Notes: generated by a model from the sequence alone, not told the origin. 64,000 nucleotides of DNA from JAQWRV01 sp045564915 (GCA_045564915.1 JBJLGL010000001.1:558001-622000), one strand, 5' to 3'; shown: positions 18,967-28,445, counted from the first letter of the stretch. Numbers and translations: made by a program.

Positions 18967-19924
18967 GAGCATCTGTCGGCAGACCGGCCGCGCCTTCACC
19001 CATGTATTGCAATTGGTAATGCCCCTGGACCACCACCCGTTCGCCCGGGAATACTCCCTCGAGAACTTCAATGTCTGGGCCCGAGGCAAGACCTTCAATC
19101 ACAGCCCGGCGTTCAAATACATCACCGGCTTGTACGAAAATAAACCTCTCGCCCATACTGCCAATGATGGCACGTCTCGGAACAACGAGAGCAAGAATGG
19201 GGCTGCCCACTGCTACCGACATTGTACCTATCATACCGGGATACAGAAGACCTGCCTCATTGTCCGTCTCTGCATGAACGGTGAATAAGCCTGTTCCGGC
19301 TTCACGGGCCATATAAACGCGGGAAACCTTTGCCACCAAGGACTTGCCAGGTAAAGCATCTAGTTGGATTGTTGCCAATTGATCTGCCCGAATACGCGTG
19401 ATGTCCGAGCTCTCCATCATTGTACCATGCAACAGCATCCGAGAATGATCCGAAATCTCAAACAACACTGACATCGCTTCAACCGTTTGCCCGATCCGCG
19501 CAGATTGTTTAGAGACAATGCCAGACAAAGGCGCCCTTAACGTTAGAGTTGGAGCGCCGGCTATGATGGGTTCAATAACTACAAGCCCCTGCCCCACCGT
19601 CACTTGATCACCTAATGTGGTGCGAATCTCGCGAATCTGACCATTAAATCTAGGGCTTACATATGCCTGCCTTTCGGGCAGCACCTCAACAGAGCAGAGC
19701 AGCTCCACGGATTCTTGTAAGGTTCGGATTTCAATCTCTACTGAGGTCACACCAAGGTTTGCCATTTGTACAGGTGTCAGGGTCAGTTGCTTGGCTACCG
19801 CATGTACGTCGTTATGATTGTGGTCCCCATGGTCGTGGTTTTCCTGCCCATTTGCATGCGGTGACAAGAGAACAAACGCCATATAAAGCGGCAGGAAAAT
19901 GGGTCTGAAAAACGAGCTGATCAT
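18947..19924 (-). CDS. Periplasmic adaptor (membrane-fusion) subunit of metal RND efflux, CusB/CzcB type
   Basis: 325 aa. The ATG at 19924 is chosen because AGGTGG lies seven bases upstream and it starts one base after the tolC stop; the longer frame from 19954 would overlap that gene. Signal peptide about residues 1-26, then a His-rich stretch (ENHDHGDHNHNDVHAV) and a His-rich tail (DAHAGHSH), both likely to bind metal. Barrel-sandwich, beta-barrel and membrane-proximal domains follow (SPRFNGQIREI; LRAPLSGIV; VPRRAIIGSMGERFIFV). It bridges the inner-membrane pump and the TolC-like channel. Confidence 0.93.
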   Translation of the reverse strand: MISSFFRPIFLPLYMAFVLLSPHANGQENHDHGDHNHNDVHAVAKQLTLTPVQMANLGVTSVEIEIRTLQESVELLCSVEVLPERQAYVSPRFNGQIREIRTTLGDQVTVGQGLVVIEPIIAGAPTLTLRAPLSGIVSKQSARIGQTVEAMSVLFEISDHSRMLLHGTMMESSDITRIRADQLATIQLDALPGKSLVAKVSRVYMAREAGTGLFTVHAETDNEAGLLYPGMIGTMSVAVGSPILALVVPRRAIIGSMGERFIFVQAGDVFERRAVIEGLASGPDIEVLEGVFPGERVVVQGHYQLQYMGEGAAGLPTDAHAGHSH

Positions 19925-19925
19925 A

Positions 19926-21182
19926 TCAATCCACCTGTTCGATTTTGCCGCCAATAGCCCGTTCTAGTGCTACACGTGCTTTATGAGCGTCAATTACAGT
20001 AGTAATTGCGGTTTTTTCTGCATCTAGGAGAGAGGCTTGAACTTGCCACACATCAAGCAGGCCCATCTGACCTTGGTCATAGATAGCTTTGATCGAAGCA
20101 AAGCTCTCGCGATAAGCTGGGACAATGTCACGATTATACTTCTCAGCTCTAGCATCTAGTAATTTGACTTGACGGTATAAACCGATCACCAATGCTTCAC
20201 GGGAACCGCCATTGAGACGTGAAAGATGAAGCCGGGCCTCCTTTAGCGCCGCACGGGCACGCACAACTTCGGCCTCATTGGTATCCCATAGGGGAATTTC
20301 CATAGCAACTCCAATACCCCAATTACGTGCTTCACCATTGGCTTCGACATCGTAGTTCACACGCGGTATGATCATAGGTATGCGATCCTGCTCGGCCACA
20401 CTGAGCCGTGCTTCATTAACTGTGATTCGGGCCCGCGCTAAGCGAGCGCCAAAATCTTTCTGCGCTGCAAACGTAATAAGAGACTGCTGGGGTGGTAGCG
20501 GAGAAGGCACCCCGGCTGATGTAATGATTGGCTGCCCATTGCCACCTGTAACAACCGCCAACTGAGCTTCGATGCCAGCACGCTCTGCTGCGTACAAGAT
20601 CGATTCTTCACGTAGACGCATAGCCTCAGGCGCAAATAGGTTAAAATGAATAGTCGGTTGGGCCTGCTCTCGCCGGATTTGCTCGATCTGCTCAGTGATA
20701 GTCTGCGCTTCGTTAGCAGACTGGCGGGCTAACTCTTCCAGGGACTGTGAAGCCCAATGGGCGAGATATAAATCTGTCACGTGCGAGACAAGATCAAACA
20801 GCCCGGCTTCCTGCTCCACCGTCGCTACTTGACGCAGAGCTGCAGCGTACAATGGCCTTAATCTGAAATCCGAAAAACGCAAAGGCTGCGCAACCTCTAT
20901 TTCGATACCAGCCCCATCGCCTTTATCAGACAACTTAGCTAACACTTCAACTTCAGGATTAGGTCGCGTCTCCACTTCTATTGCTTCCGCTAAGCGCAAC
21001 GCAAAATCACGATCCAGGCGCATAACATCTCTGCTATTACTTAGGGCACTTGCGATAGCCTCTGGCAGGGCTAGAGGCATTTGCGCCAAAGTTTCAGTGC
21101 ATGGCAGAATGTTGGCGATACTAAAACAATAAAACCCCAAGACCTGCCAAATAGTTGGTACAGGTTTAAATCTAATGACCAC
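19926..21182 (-). CDS. TolC-family outer-membrane efflux protein, CusC/CzcC type
   Basis: 418 aa from a GTG at 21182, well supported by AGGAG seven bases upstream. Signal peptide about residues 1-34, then two OEP repeats with long coiled-coil regions (LPEAIASALSNSRDV; PNPEVEVLAKLSD; EIPLWDTNEAEV; YRESFASIKAIYDQGQMGLLDVWQ). Outer-membrane exit duct of the tripartite pump. First structural pump gene after the His/Cys-rich small protein. Confidence 0.92.
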   Translation of the reverse strand: MVIRFKPVPTIWQVLGFYCFSIANILPCTETLAQMPLALPEAIASALSNSRDVMRLDRDFALRLAEAIEVETRPNPEVEVLAKLSDKGDGAGIEIEVAQPLRFSDFRLRPLYAAALRQVATVEQEAGLFDLVSHVTDLYLAHWASQSLEELARQSANEAQTITEQIEQIRREQAQPTIHFNLFAPEAMRLREESILYAAERAGIEAQLAVVTGGNGQPIITSAGVPSPLPPQQSLITFAAQKDFGARLARARITVNEARLSVAEQDRIPMIIPRVNYDVEANGEARNWGIGVAMEIPLWDTNEAEVVRARAALKEARLHLSRLNGGSREALVIGLYRQVKLLDARAEKYNRDIVPAYRESFASIKAIYDQGQMGLLDVWQVQASLLDAEKTAITTVIDAHKARVALERAIGGKIEQVD

Positions 21183-21290
21183 AAAGCCACTCCTGCTTTA
21201 GGTGATGTTTGCCAAAGAAACAAAAAATACAATCTATTGCTGGCTGAGGCCGCATCATACAGCCAAAACCCGAACTATTAGTGGACTGTA

Positions 21291-21659
21291 TTAGGCGATA
21301 GGGGGTTTGAAACTTCGTGGGCCTTGCACGGGCAATAATGCCAAGGCTAGAAAGTCTAGCAGTAAATTGATGTCCGCACGCAAGGCGAGATCTGGCTCTA
21401 CAGTAAGAGCGGCCAAGGCAACATGACATTGCTCACATTGGAAGGGATCGGACTCAGCAGCACTATGGCCGTGGGACTGCATCGCATCGTCTTCATGTTC
21501 TGGGTTTGCGCCATCCCCAGCGTGAGAATCACAATGATGGTGTGCCAACTCGATGCCAAGGGCATCAGCGGCTATGCTCGTCAGGGGTGGAAAGATCAAG
21601 ACAAGAGCCATAAGAAACATAAGCACAAAGCGCATATGCTGTTTTTTTGCCATAATCAT
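21291..21659 (-). CDS. Small His/Cys-rich exported protein (DUF2946-like), head of the metal-efflux operon
   Basis: 122 aa from 21659; in-frame ATGs at 21653 and 21635 are also possible starts. A hydrophobic signal or anchor (MRFVLMFLMALVLIFPPLTS) is followed by a metal-ligand-rich stretch: HHHCDSHAGDG, HEDDAMQSHGHS and CEQCH. A second hydrophobic helix lies near the C-terminus. Size, topology and CxxC motif resemble DUF2946 proteins found beside copper and cobalt/zinc efflux genes. It probably senses or chelates the exported metal in the periplasm; this is inference. TATAGT lies directly upstream of the first start codon. Confidence 0.7.
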   Translation of the reverse strand: MIMAKKQHMRFVLMFLMALVLIFPPLTSIAADALGIELAHHHCDSHAGDGANPEHEDDAMQSHGHSAAESDPFQCEQCHVALAALTVEPDLALRADINLLLDFLALALLPVQGPRSFKPPIA

Positions 21660-21874
21660 AACTATACCATGCGTTGTGGATTTGTGAAGTCAGTCGGAAA
21701 ACCAATAGAGAATTGCGGTAGTTTCTGATATGAGCTGGCGTCATTGTAGACTGGAATGCTACGCCGCAGATGAGTATGGTAAAGGCGATTTTATAGCTGT
21801 TTGGCAAAATCTAGAAGATCTAAGAGGTTTTCCCGGGCAATTCCCGAACATGCACATGGAGTTATCATATAGGA

Positions 21875-23152
21875 ATGATGTCCCTGTTTAAATATTGGTC
21901 TCGGATTACCACCGCCGTTCTAGTGTCTTACCTGCTCATCGGTCTAGACCCCGTCCGTTCTCAGCAAGACGCTATGCGCATTGCGGCTGTCGTCAATGAA
22001 GACGTTATATCATTGTTTGATGTGCAGTCCCGGATTCAGCTGTTCTTGGTTACCGCGGGCATTGAAGATTCAATTGAAGTACGCCAGCGGCTATTGCCGC
22101 AAGTCATGAATGCTCTGATTGAAGAAAAACTCAAGGTTCAGGAAGCAAGGCGTGAAGAAATAGAAACCAACCAGGATGAAGTTTTAAACGCTGTACAGGC
22201 AATAGAGCAAAACAACGGCATGCAACCGGGCGCGTTCAGAAGCATGCTTGCAGAAGCAAGTATAGATCCTGGAACTTTTTATATGCAAGTAGAAGCCGAT
22301 GTTGTGTGGCTCAAAGTGGTTCAGCAAGTGCTGGCCCGCGATGTCACAGTCAGTGAAGAAGAAGTGAATGTTGTCATTGAGCGGCTAAAAGCTAACCAAG
22401 GCAAACCTGAATATTTACTGGGTGAGCTTTTCCTGCCTATCAGCTCGGGAGCGCGCGATGGCGACGTGCGGTCTCTCGCACAACAACTGGCTGAACAAGC
22501 GCGTGCTGGCGCCCCTTTTCCTGCCCTGGCCCGCCAGTTCTCTCAAGCGCCGACTGCTGCTGTTGGTGGAGATTTGGGATGGGTTAATTCGGGCGAACTT
22601 GAACCCGAGTTAGGCAGAGCGGCCGCGCGCATGACAGCGGGAGATGTCTCAGACCCTATCCGCACGCTGTCCGGTTATACAGTCCTTGTATTGCGTGAAG
22701 AGCGGGCAACGGCCGAAGCCTCACCCCTGATGGCTGCAGTGAGGTTGAGCCAAATTTATCTGCAAACTGTTGGCCGGAATGCCTTATCATCTGATAGGAT
22801 AAATCAACTTTCTCAAGCAATACAAACGCAGGTCTCTAGCTGCGAGCAGATGAACCAATGGGCATCGCAAGTCGGTGGCCCAGGATCTGGCCCGGTAGAT
22901 CTCATTCGCATAGGTGGTTTACCGCAAGCCGTGCGTGAAGCAGTCTTACCTTTACCCGTTGGGCAAGTCGGTGGCGCCATAACAGTCCCAGGTGCTCTGT
23001 TATTCGCAATGGTCTGTAGTCGCGAAGAAGACGATGGATTGCCATCTTCAGAGCAGGTTTATGGCCGCCTGGAAAGTGAAAAACTCGACACTTACTCACG
23101 ACAACGTATACGCGATCTGCGCCGCCAGGCACTCATTGACGTCAGACTCTAA
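21875..23152 (+). CDS. surA: Periplasmic chaperone / peptidyl-prolyl isomerase SurA
   Basis: 425 aa. Signal peptide about residues 1-30, then the SurA N-domain (VNEDVISLFDVQSRIQL), a parvulin PPIase domain around residues 185-285 (GELFLPISS; FSQAPTAAVGGDLGWVNSGEL) and a more degenerate second one to the C-terminus. It escorts beta-barrel proteins, including LptD, to the Bam machinery. In alphaproteobacteria surA normally lies immediately after lptD; here 6.5 kb of oppositely oriented efflux genes intervene. pdxA follows after 21 bp. Confidence 0.92.
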   Translation: MMSLFKYWSRITTAVLVSYLLIGLDPVRSQQDAMRIAAVVNEDVISLFDVQSRIQLFLVTAGIEDSIEVRQRLLPQVMNALIEEKLKVQEARREEIETNQDEVLNAVQAIEQNNGMQPGAFRSMLAEASIDPGTFYMQVEADVVWLKVVQQVLARDVTVSEEEVNVVIERLKANQGKPEYLLGELFLPISSGARDGDVRSLAQQLAEQARAGAPFPALARQFSQAPTAAVGGDLGWVNSGELEPELGRAAARMTAGDVSDPIRTLSGYTVLVLREERATAEASPLMAAVRLSQIYLQTVGRNALSSDRINQLSQAIQTQVSSCEQMNQWASQVGGPGSGPVDLIRIGGLPQAVREAVLPLPVGQVGGAITVPGALLFAMVCSREEDDGLPSSEQVYGRLESEKLDTYSRQRIRDLRRQALIDVRL

Positions 23153-23173
23153 GATGATCGTGTTAACCGCAAT

Positions 23174-24184
23174 ATGACTTCAGCCGCACCCGTCGTTATC
23201 ACTATGGGCGAACCTGCTGGCATAGGGGGTGATGTGACCCTTCAGGCCTGGGCTTGCCACCGTGATAAATTGCCACCATTCTTTATTATAGATGATCCTA
23301 GGAGAATTAGTGCCTTAGCTCTCACCCTAAAACTAGACTGCTCTTTACAAACAATTAGTGATGCTTCTGAAGCCCACATATTTTTTCAGAAGAGCTTACC
23401 AATAATGCCGGTCAACCCTCCACTGAACAATCCAGTAATCCCGGGAAATCCCATGGTTGAAAATGCTCCTTCTGTTATTGGTGCAATAAACCAGGCTGTG
23501 TCTCACGTTCTAGAGGGGAATGCTTCCGCTCTGGTAACAAATCCGATCCATAAAGCTACTCTTCAGAATGCTGGGTTTTCTTATCCCGGCCATACAGAAT
23601 ATCTTAATCAATTTGCTATGCCTGAGTCCCAAGCTGTAATGATGCTTGTGGGAGGGGGACTCCGGGTCGTGCCAGTAACCAGTCACATGTCCATACATGA
23701 GGCTGTAGCAACACTATCTACAGATGCCATCATTGCCCATGGACTTGTGACAGCATCAGCATTGTATTCAGACTTCAAGATCGATAAACCACGCCTCGCC
23801 GTAGCGGCCCTTAATCCTCACGCTGGTGAAGACGGGAAATTTGGGTCAGAAGAAATCAAAATCATTTCTCCAGCCGTCAGAGCTCTGCAGAGTCATGGTT
23901 TAGACGTCGTTGGGCCCCTACCTGCCGATACGTTATTCCATCAAGGTGCACGCAAGGAATATGATGCCGTGCTGTGCATGTACCACGACCAAGCACTGAT
24001 CCCACTCAAGACATTGGACTTCTACGGTGGAGTAAATTTAACGCTAGGTCTGCCGTTTGTGCGCACCTCGCCAGATCACGGCACGGCTTTCAATATTGCT
24101 GGTGGTGGTGGTGCACGATGTGACAGCCTGGTTTCTGCAATCTGTTTAGCTTCAGAGATCGTGTCTCATCGCAGAATAGTATGA
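23174..24184 (+). CDS. pdxA: 4-hydroxythreonine-4-phosphate dehydrogenase
   Basis: 336 aa, full length. NAD- and metal-dependent step of DXP-dependent pyridoxal 5'-phosphate synthesis. Visible: MGEPAGIGGDV at the N-terminus, TNPIHKATL, YPGHTEYLNQFA, LNPHAGEDGKFG, MYHDQALIPLK and GLPFVRTSPDHGTAFNIAG, including the metal-ligand histidines. It sits in the conserved surA-pdxA-rsmA order, eight bases before rsmA. Confidence 0.96.
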   Translation: MTSAAPVVITMGEPAGIGGDVTLQAWACHRDKLPPFFIIDDPRRISALALTLKLDCSLQTISDASEAHIFFQKSLPIMPVNPPLNNPVIPGNPMVENAPSVIGAINQAVSHVLEGNASALVTNPIHKATLQNAGFSYPGHTEYLNQFAMPESQAVMMLVGGGLRVVPVTSHMSIHEAVATLSTDAIIAHGLVTASALYSDFKIDKPRLAVAALNPHAGEDGKFGSEEIKIISPAVRALQSHGLDVVGPLPADTLFHQGARKEYDAVLCMYHDQALIPLKTLDFYGGVNLTLGLPFVRTSPDHGTAFNIAGGGGARCDSLVSAICLASEIVSHRRIV

Positions 24185-24192
24185 GGTAATCT

Positions 24193-25038
24193 GTGCCTAA
24201 ACCTCTGCCTAATATGCCCCCTCTTCGCGATATAATTCAAAAGTACGGGCTTACTGCTCGCAAGGGCCTAGGACAACACTTCATACACGATCTAAACTTG
24301 ACCGCGCGGATTGCCCACACAGCAGGTGATATAAACAATGGTACAGTAATTGAGGTAGGGCCGGGACCTGGCGGTCTCACAAGAGCTCTATTGCAGACTG
24401 GTGCACATGTTATCGCCATCGAGAAAGATGGCCGATGTATTGATGCGCTCAGCGAGATCATGGAAGTCTTCCCGGGGCAGCTAGAGATTATCCAGGAAGA
24501 TGCCCTGAAGATTGATACATGCTCTCTTGGCAACATGCCTCGAAGGGTGATCTCTAACCTACCGTATAATATTGGAACGGAATTAGTCCTACGTTGGTTA
24601 GATCGTCCAGATGCGTTCACATCTTTGACGGTAATGGTCCAAAAAGAAGTTGCTGCACGCCTAGCAGCTGAGCCTGGATCAAGAACGTATGGTCGCTTAT
24701 CCGTTTTCGCTGGATGGCGGTGGAGAATCAAATTAGCATTCGACGTCAATCCTCAGGCCTTCACACCCCCTCCTAGCGTGGACTCAACTGTTGTACACAT
24801 GACACCACTGAATGATCCCATCGCAATGGTTGATGCTAATCTTTTAGCACAGGTCACTGCGGCAGCCTTCGGACAACGCAGAAAGATGTTGCGTTCTAGC
24901 TTAAAGTCCATTGGTGATGCTAGTGCATTATGCACCACCGCCGGCCTTGACCCTACATGGCGTGCGGAGCAAGTGCCAGTTAGTGGATTCTGCGCACTAG
25001 CCCGTGCCTTAGAACAAACTAACGAGCACGCAGACTAA
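24193..25038 (+). CDS. rsmA: 16S rRNA (adenine(1518)-N6/adenine(1519)-N6)-dimethyltransferase
   Basis: 281 aa from a GTG. SAM-dependent enzyme (KsgA) that dimethylates the two adenines in the helix 45 loop during 30S maturation. Motifs: KGLGQHFIHD, the SAM motif IEVGPGPGGLT, IAIEKD, and the catalytic ISNLPYNIGTELV. The C-terminal domain contains FGQRRKMLRSSLK. Last gene of the lpt-surA-pdxA-rsmA run; the symporter 55 bp later may be read through. Confidence 0.96.
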   Translation: MPKPLPNMPPLRDIIQKYGLTARKGLGQHFIHDLNLTARIAHTAGDINNGTVIEVGPGPGGLTRALLQTGAHVIAIEKDGRCIDALSEIMEVFPGQLEIIQEDALKIDTCSLGNMPRRVISNLPYNIGTELVLRWLDRPDAFTSLTVMVQKEVAARLAAEPGSRTYGRLSVFAGWRWRIKLAFDVNPQAFTPPPSVDSTVVHMTPLNDPIAMVDANLLAQVTAAAFGQRRKMLRSSLKSIGDASALCTTAGLDPTWRAEQVPVSGFCALARALEQTNEHAD

Positions 25039-25093
25039 ACCATTATTACTGCTCTACAATAACGCAAATTTTCTCTAGGGAAAGGAACCGACG

Positions 25094-26653
25094 ATGAGTC
25101 TCCAAGCATACTGCTGGATATTTATGTTTCTGTATATCGGTGTGATGATCTGGTTCGGCATACTTGGTCAACGTAAAGTTACGAATGCTGATGATTTCGC
25201 TACCGCGCGCGGTTCTTACGGCCCCTGGTTCCTAGCCTTAGCCTTTACGTCTACCGTTGCTAGTGGGGCGACCTTTCTCGGTATTCCAGGATTGGCATAT
25301 ACCTTTGGTTTATCAGCTATGTGGATCATGTTTTGCTATCCACTTGGTGCTTATACCGGAGTCCTGGTTTGTCAGCGCATGATTGCGAGGGCCGGGGAAA
25401 CCTTCGGCAACCGTTCGATTCCTGAATACCTAGGTTGTCGATATAATTCAGAGGCTATGCGTGTTATCGCAGCTATATTTTCACTCATTCTCTTATTTTA
25501 TATGGCAGGACAGCTCGTCTCGGGTGTAGTGATGTTTGAGACTATGCTTGGTCTTGACTTACCATGGGCCCTCGGTATCACCACAGTCGTATTGGCAACT
25601 TATGTGGTCATGGGCGGCGCGCATGCAGATATGATGACCGATGCCTTGCAAGGATTCGTTATGATCCTTTTAGCCATTATGCTTTTGATCATGTTTGTGT
25701 TTGGCTTTGGTTTTGACGGAGGCCTTTCTGGTGCTGTGGCCCAGATGGAAGACGTTGATCCCAAGACTACCAAAGTTTTATATGAGGGTTCTCCAGTTGT
25801 CGGCGAATGGTGGCATATTTTCGCTTTATTATTTGTTCATGTCCCTCTCGGTTTAATGCCACACGTAGGCAACAAGCTGTGGGCCCTTAAAAGGGAGGCG
25901 GATCGGCGCAAGTTCATAATAATTGCATTCACTTTTGGTCTAATCCTACCCTGTATGGCATTTGGCGGTATGCTAGCGCGTGGCATGTTTGGTGATGACT
26001 TGTTTTCTAGTAACGCTGGTGCAAACAATGCTGTGCCAGCACTTTTTATTGAAATTTTCCCAACTTGGTTAGCCGCCTTACTCGGGGTCGGTATATTAGC
26101 AGCCATAATGTCAACCGCAGATGGGCTAGTGATCGCCATGAGTCAGGTTATAGCTAACGACCTTTATCGCCTAACCTATGCACCCAAGTATCATCAAAAC
26201 AAAAGCGAAAGTGAGATTGATCTCATCACGCTCAGGATCAGCCGGCTTGCCACAGTCGCCGTCCTAGCTGCCTCAGTTATCCTCGCCTACAACATGCAAA
26301 ATATGAATATTTCTTTGCTTGTTGCCCTGGGTTTTGGCGGCTTGTCTGCAGCGCTTTGGGGACCTCTGGTTCTTGGCGTGATGTGGAGGGGTCTTACCAA
26401 AGCGGGCGCTATTGCTGGGTTTCTATCTGGTGCATCAACGTTCGTTATAATTGCAGGTGGGTTTATCACAGCTTCTGGCCCAGATAGCACAACTCTTTAT
26501 AGTGTTACCTCTTGGATCGAGCGTCAGATACCAAATGCTTTCTCCGTCGGCACTATTGGCGGACTGGTCTGCATAATCGTGGCTGTGGTTGTTTCCAAAG
26601 TGACACCTCCGCTCCCAGATGATCAGCTTAATAGGGTTTTTGGTTCGCCCTAA
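25094..26653 (+). CDS. Sodium:solute symporter family transporter
   Basis: 519 aa with about 13 hydrophobic helices and an AGGGAAAGGA ribosome-binding site. LeuT-fold SSS family: the N-terminal region shows DDFATARGSYGPW and SGATFLGIPGLAYTFG, with later LLGVGILAAIMSTADGLVIAMSQ carrying the sodium-site Ser/Thr-Ala-Asp pattern. The substrate is not evident; related carriers take proline, pantothenate, sugars or carboxylates. Convergent with the SnoaL-like gene. Confidence 0.9.
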   Translation: MSLQAYCWIFMFLYIGVMIWFGILGQRKVTNADDFATARGSYGPWFLALAFTSTVASGATFLGIPGLAYTFGLSAMWIMFCYPLGAYTGVLVCQRMIARAGETFGNRSIPEYLGCRYNSEAMRVIAAIFSLILLFYMAGQLVSGVVMFETMLGLDLPWALGITTVVLATYVVMGGAHADMMTDALQGFVMILLAIMLLIMFVFGFGFDGGLSGAVAQMEDVDPKTTKVLYEGSPVVGEWWHIFALLFVHVPLGLMPHVGNKLWALKREADRRKFIIIAFTFGLILPCMAFGGMLARGMFGDDLFSSNAGANNAVPALFIEIFPTWLAALLGVGILAAIMSTADGLVIAMSQVIANDLYRLTYAPKYHQNKSESEIDLITLRISRLATVAVLAASVILAYNMQNMNISLLVALGFGGLSAALWGPLVLGVMWRGLTKAGAIAGFLSGASTFVIIAGGFITASGPDSTTLYSVTSWIERQIPNAFSVGTIGGLVCIIVAVVVSKVTPPLPDDQLNRVFGSP

Positions 26654-26731
26654 GGCCTTTGGGTTTCTCTCAATAATATGGAGACCTGGGAATTTGTAGA
26701 AGGTAAGCAACAAGTCTGCCAAGTGCACAAA

Positions 26732-26761
26732 TCTACTATAGGTATTTATTAGAATAGTAGA
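26732..26761. repeat. Inverted repeat in a convergent intergenic region
   Basis: TCTACTAT and ATAGTAGA are perfect eight-base arms separated by 14 bases, between the convergent symporter and SnoaL-like genes. There is no T-tract beyond a short AT-rich loop, so it is only a weak bidirectional terminator candidate. Confidence 0.35.
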
Positions 26762-26831
26762 GGCGTATTACTAACCATACAAATCACTTAGCCATGGTAG
26801 ATTATTAAGAGGCCGCGCAATCGGAAACACC

Positions 26832-27248
26832 TCAAAGATCTGAAATCGGTTGTATGCTCTCGTGATGATGAAACATCATCCAGGAACCGTCGACTCTTTT
26901 CAGTACATCAGTCACTCGCAAGCGAGAATTTATAGGATTAGGGGGCTCGTACTTTAGATCTAGCTGGCTAAGTACGACCGCTATGCAATCTAAAATGTCT
27001 ACTTTTAGAGGAACCAGCCTCCAGGATAACGCGCCACGTGAAATCTTGTGCGACTGATCTTCAGAATGAAATTTCTTGACCTCTTCCAGGGACATGCGCA
27101 AGCCTGGTGTCAACGCATCCCATACTGAGTAAGTAGAAAGCTGTACGGCTTCGATGTCTTGGGTGCGGCCCTCTTCAAAGGCTAAATAAACGCCGTAAAC
27201 AATACTAAATGCGTCGGCTTCCGGTGAGCCTTCTTTGAGGGCGAGCAT
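26832..27248 (-). CDS. SnoaL-like / NTF2-fold protein
   Basis: 138 aa from the ATG at 27248 (a TTG one codon earlier is also possible; AAGGA lies just upstream). The pattern is that of the SnoaL/ketosteroid-isomerase-like fold: an N-terminal amphipathic helix, then strands ending in RVTDVLKRVDGSWMMFHHHES, the common C-terminal strand pair of the fold. It starts 21 bp after the thiolase stop, so the two are probably co-transcribed. In many bacteria that position is taken by the acetoacetyl-CoA reductase phaB. The reaction, if any, is unknown. Confidence 0.75.
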   Translation of the reverse strand: MLALKEGSPEADAFSIVYGVYLAFEEGRTQDIEAVQLSTYSVWDALTPGLRMSLEEVKKFHSEDQSHKISRGALSWRLVPLKVDILDCIAVVLSQLDLKYEPPNPINSRLRVTDVLKRVDGSWMMFHHHESIQPISDL

Positions 27249-27269
27249 CAAATGAATATCCTTTAGGGC

Positions 27270-28445
27270 TTAGACGCGCTCGACACACATAGCTATACCC
27301 ATACCGCCGCCTATACACAATGTAACCAGCCCCTTTGCCGCATCACGCTTTTGCATTTCATAAAGAAGCGTCACTAGAACTCGGCAGCCCGATGCACCAA
27401 TTGGGTGTCCAAGAGCAATTGCGCCACCATTTACATTTACTTTATTAGGATCAAATCCGAGGTCCCTACAGACTGCTAAAGATTGAGCAGCGAAAGCTTC
27501 ATTGGCCTCGATAAGGTCGAGATCACTAACAGACCAACCAGCTCTCTCAAGCGCTTTGCGAGACGCTGGAATTGGCCCTGTCCCCATAATTGCGGGATCG
27601 ACCCCCGCCTGTGCCCAAGACACAATTCGCGCAAGAGGCTTAAGCCCACGAGACTCCGAATCTCGCGCACTCATTAGAACCACTGCAGCCGCACCATCAT
27701 TGATACCGGACGCGTTTCCGGCCGTAACAGTTCCGTCTATAGAAAACGCCGGGCGGAGTTTGCTGAGAGATTCTTCAGTCGTTCCGGCACGTGGGTATTC
27801 ATCAGTATCAAAAACAAGTTCTGCCCTTTTCACCCTTGCAGTTATTGGCACAATTTCATCTTTAAAACGACCATCAGAAATAGCACTCTCTGCCTTCTGC
27901 TGTGATCCTGCAGCAAATGCATCTTGCATATCTCTATTCAGCTGCCATCGATCTGCAATATTTTCCGCCGTCGTTCCCATATGGTAGCCGTTAAATGCAT
28001 CCCATAAGCCGTCTTTAATCATGGTGTCAATCAGCTGAACGTCACCCATTTTCTTGCCATCCCGCATTTGGGCGCAGTGAGGTGAGTTGGACATACTCTC
28101 CTGCCCACCTGCTACGACAATCGTACTATCACCGGACTGAATACTACTTGCACCCACTGCCACCGCCCTCAGGCCTGAACCACAGACCTGATTAATCGTC
28201 ACAGCCGGAACTTCAATCGGTACACCCGCAGAAATAGATGCCTGCCGGGCCGGATTCTGGCCTTTGCCTGCGGCTAGCACCTGTCCCATAATAACTTCTG
28301 ATACTTCCTCTGTATCGATCTTAGCCCGCGATAAAGCCTCCGCAATAACCACCTGGCCTAACTCTGAAGCCTCGAAGTTAGAGAGGCTGCCCCCAATTGT
28401 TCCAATTGGAGTGCGTGCACCTGCTGCTATTACGATGTCGGTCAT
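27270..28445 (-). CDS. phaA: Acetyl-CoA C-acetyltransferase (beta-ketothiolase)
   Basis: 391 aa, full-length thiolase. Catalytic residues are seen in context: nucleophilic Cys in NQVCGSGLRAV, His in NGGAIALGHPIGASG, and the second Cys in LVTLCIGGGMGIA. Condenses two acetyl-CoA to acetoacetyl-CoA, the first step of polyhydroxybutyrate synthesis; it also runs in degradation. Divergent from phaR, which supports a PHA role over a general AtoB role. AGGGAG lies seven bases before the ATG. Confidence 0.93.
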   Translation of the reverse strand: MTDIVIAAGARTPIGTIGGSLSNFEASELGQVVIAEALSRAKIDTEEVSEVIMGQVLAAGKGQNPARQASISAGVPIEVPAVTINQVCGSGLRAVAVGASSIQSGDSTIVVAGGQESMSNSPHCAQMRDGKKMGDVQLIDTMIKDGLWDAFNGYHMGTTAENIADRWQLNRDMQDAFAAGSQQKAESAISDGRFKDEIVPITARVKRAELVFDTDEYPRAGTTEESLSKLRPAFSIDGTVTAGNASGINDGAAAVVLMSARDSESRGLKPLARIVSWAQAGVDPAIMGTGPIPASRKALERAGWSVSDLDLIEANEAFAAQSLAVCRDLGFDPNKVNVNGGAIALGHPIGASGCRVLVTLLYEMQKRDAAKGLVTLCIGGGMGIAMCVERV

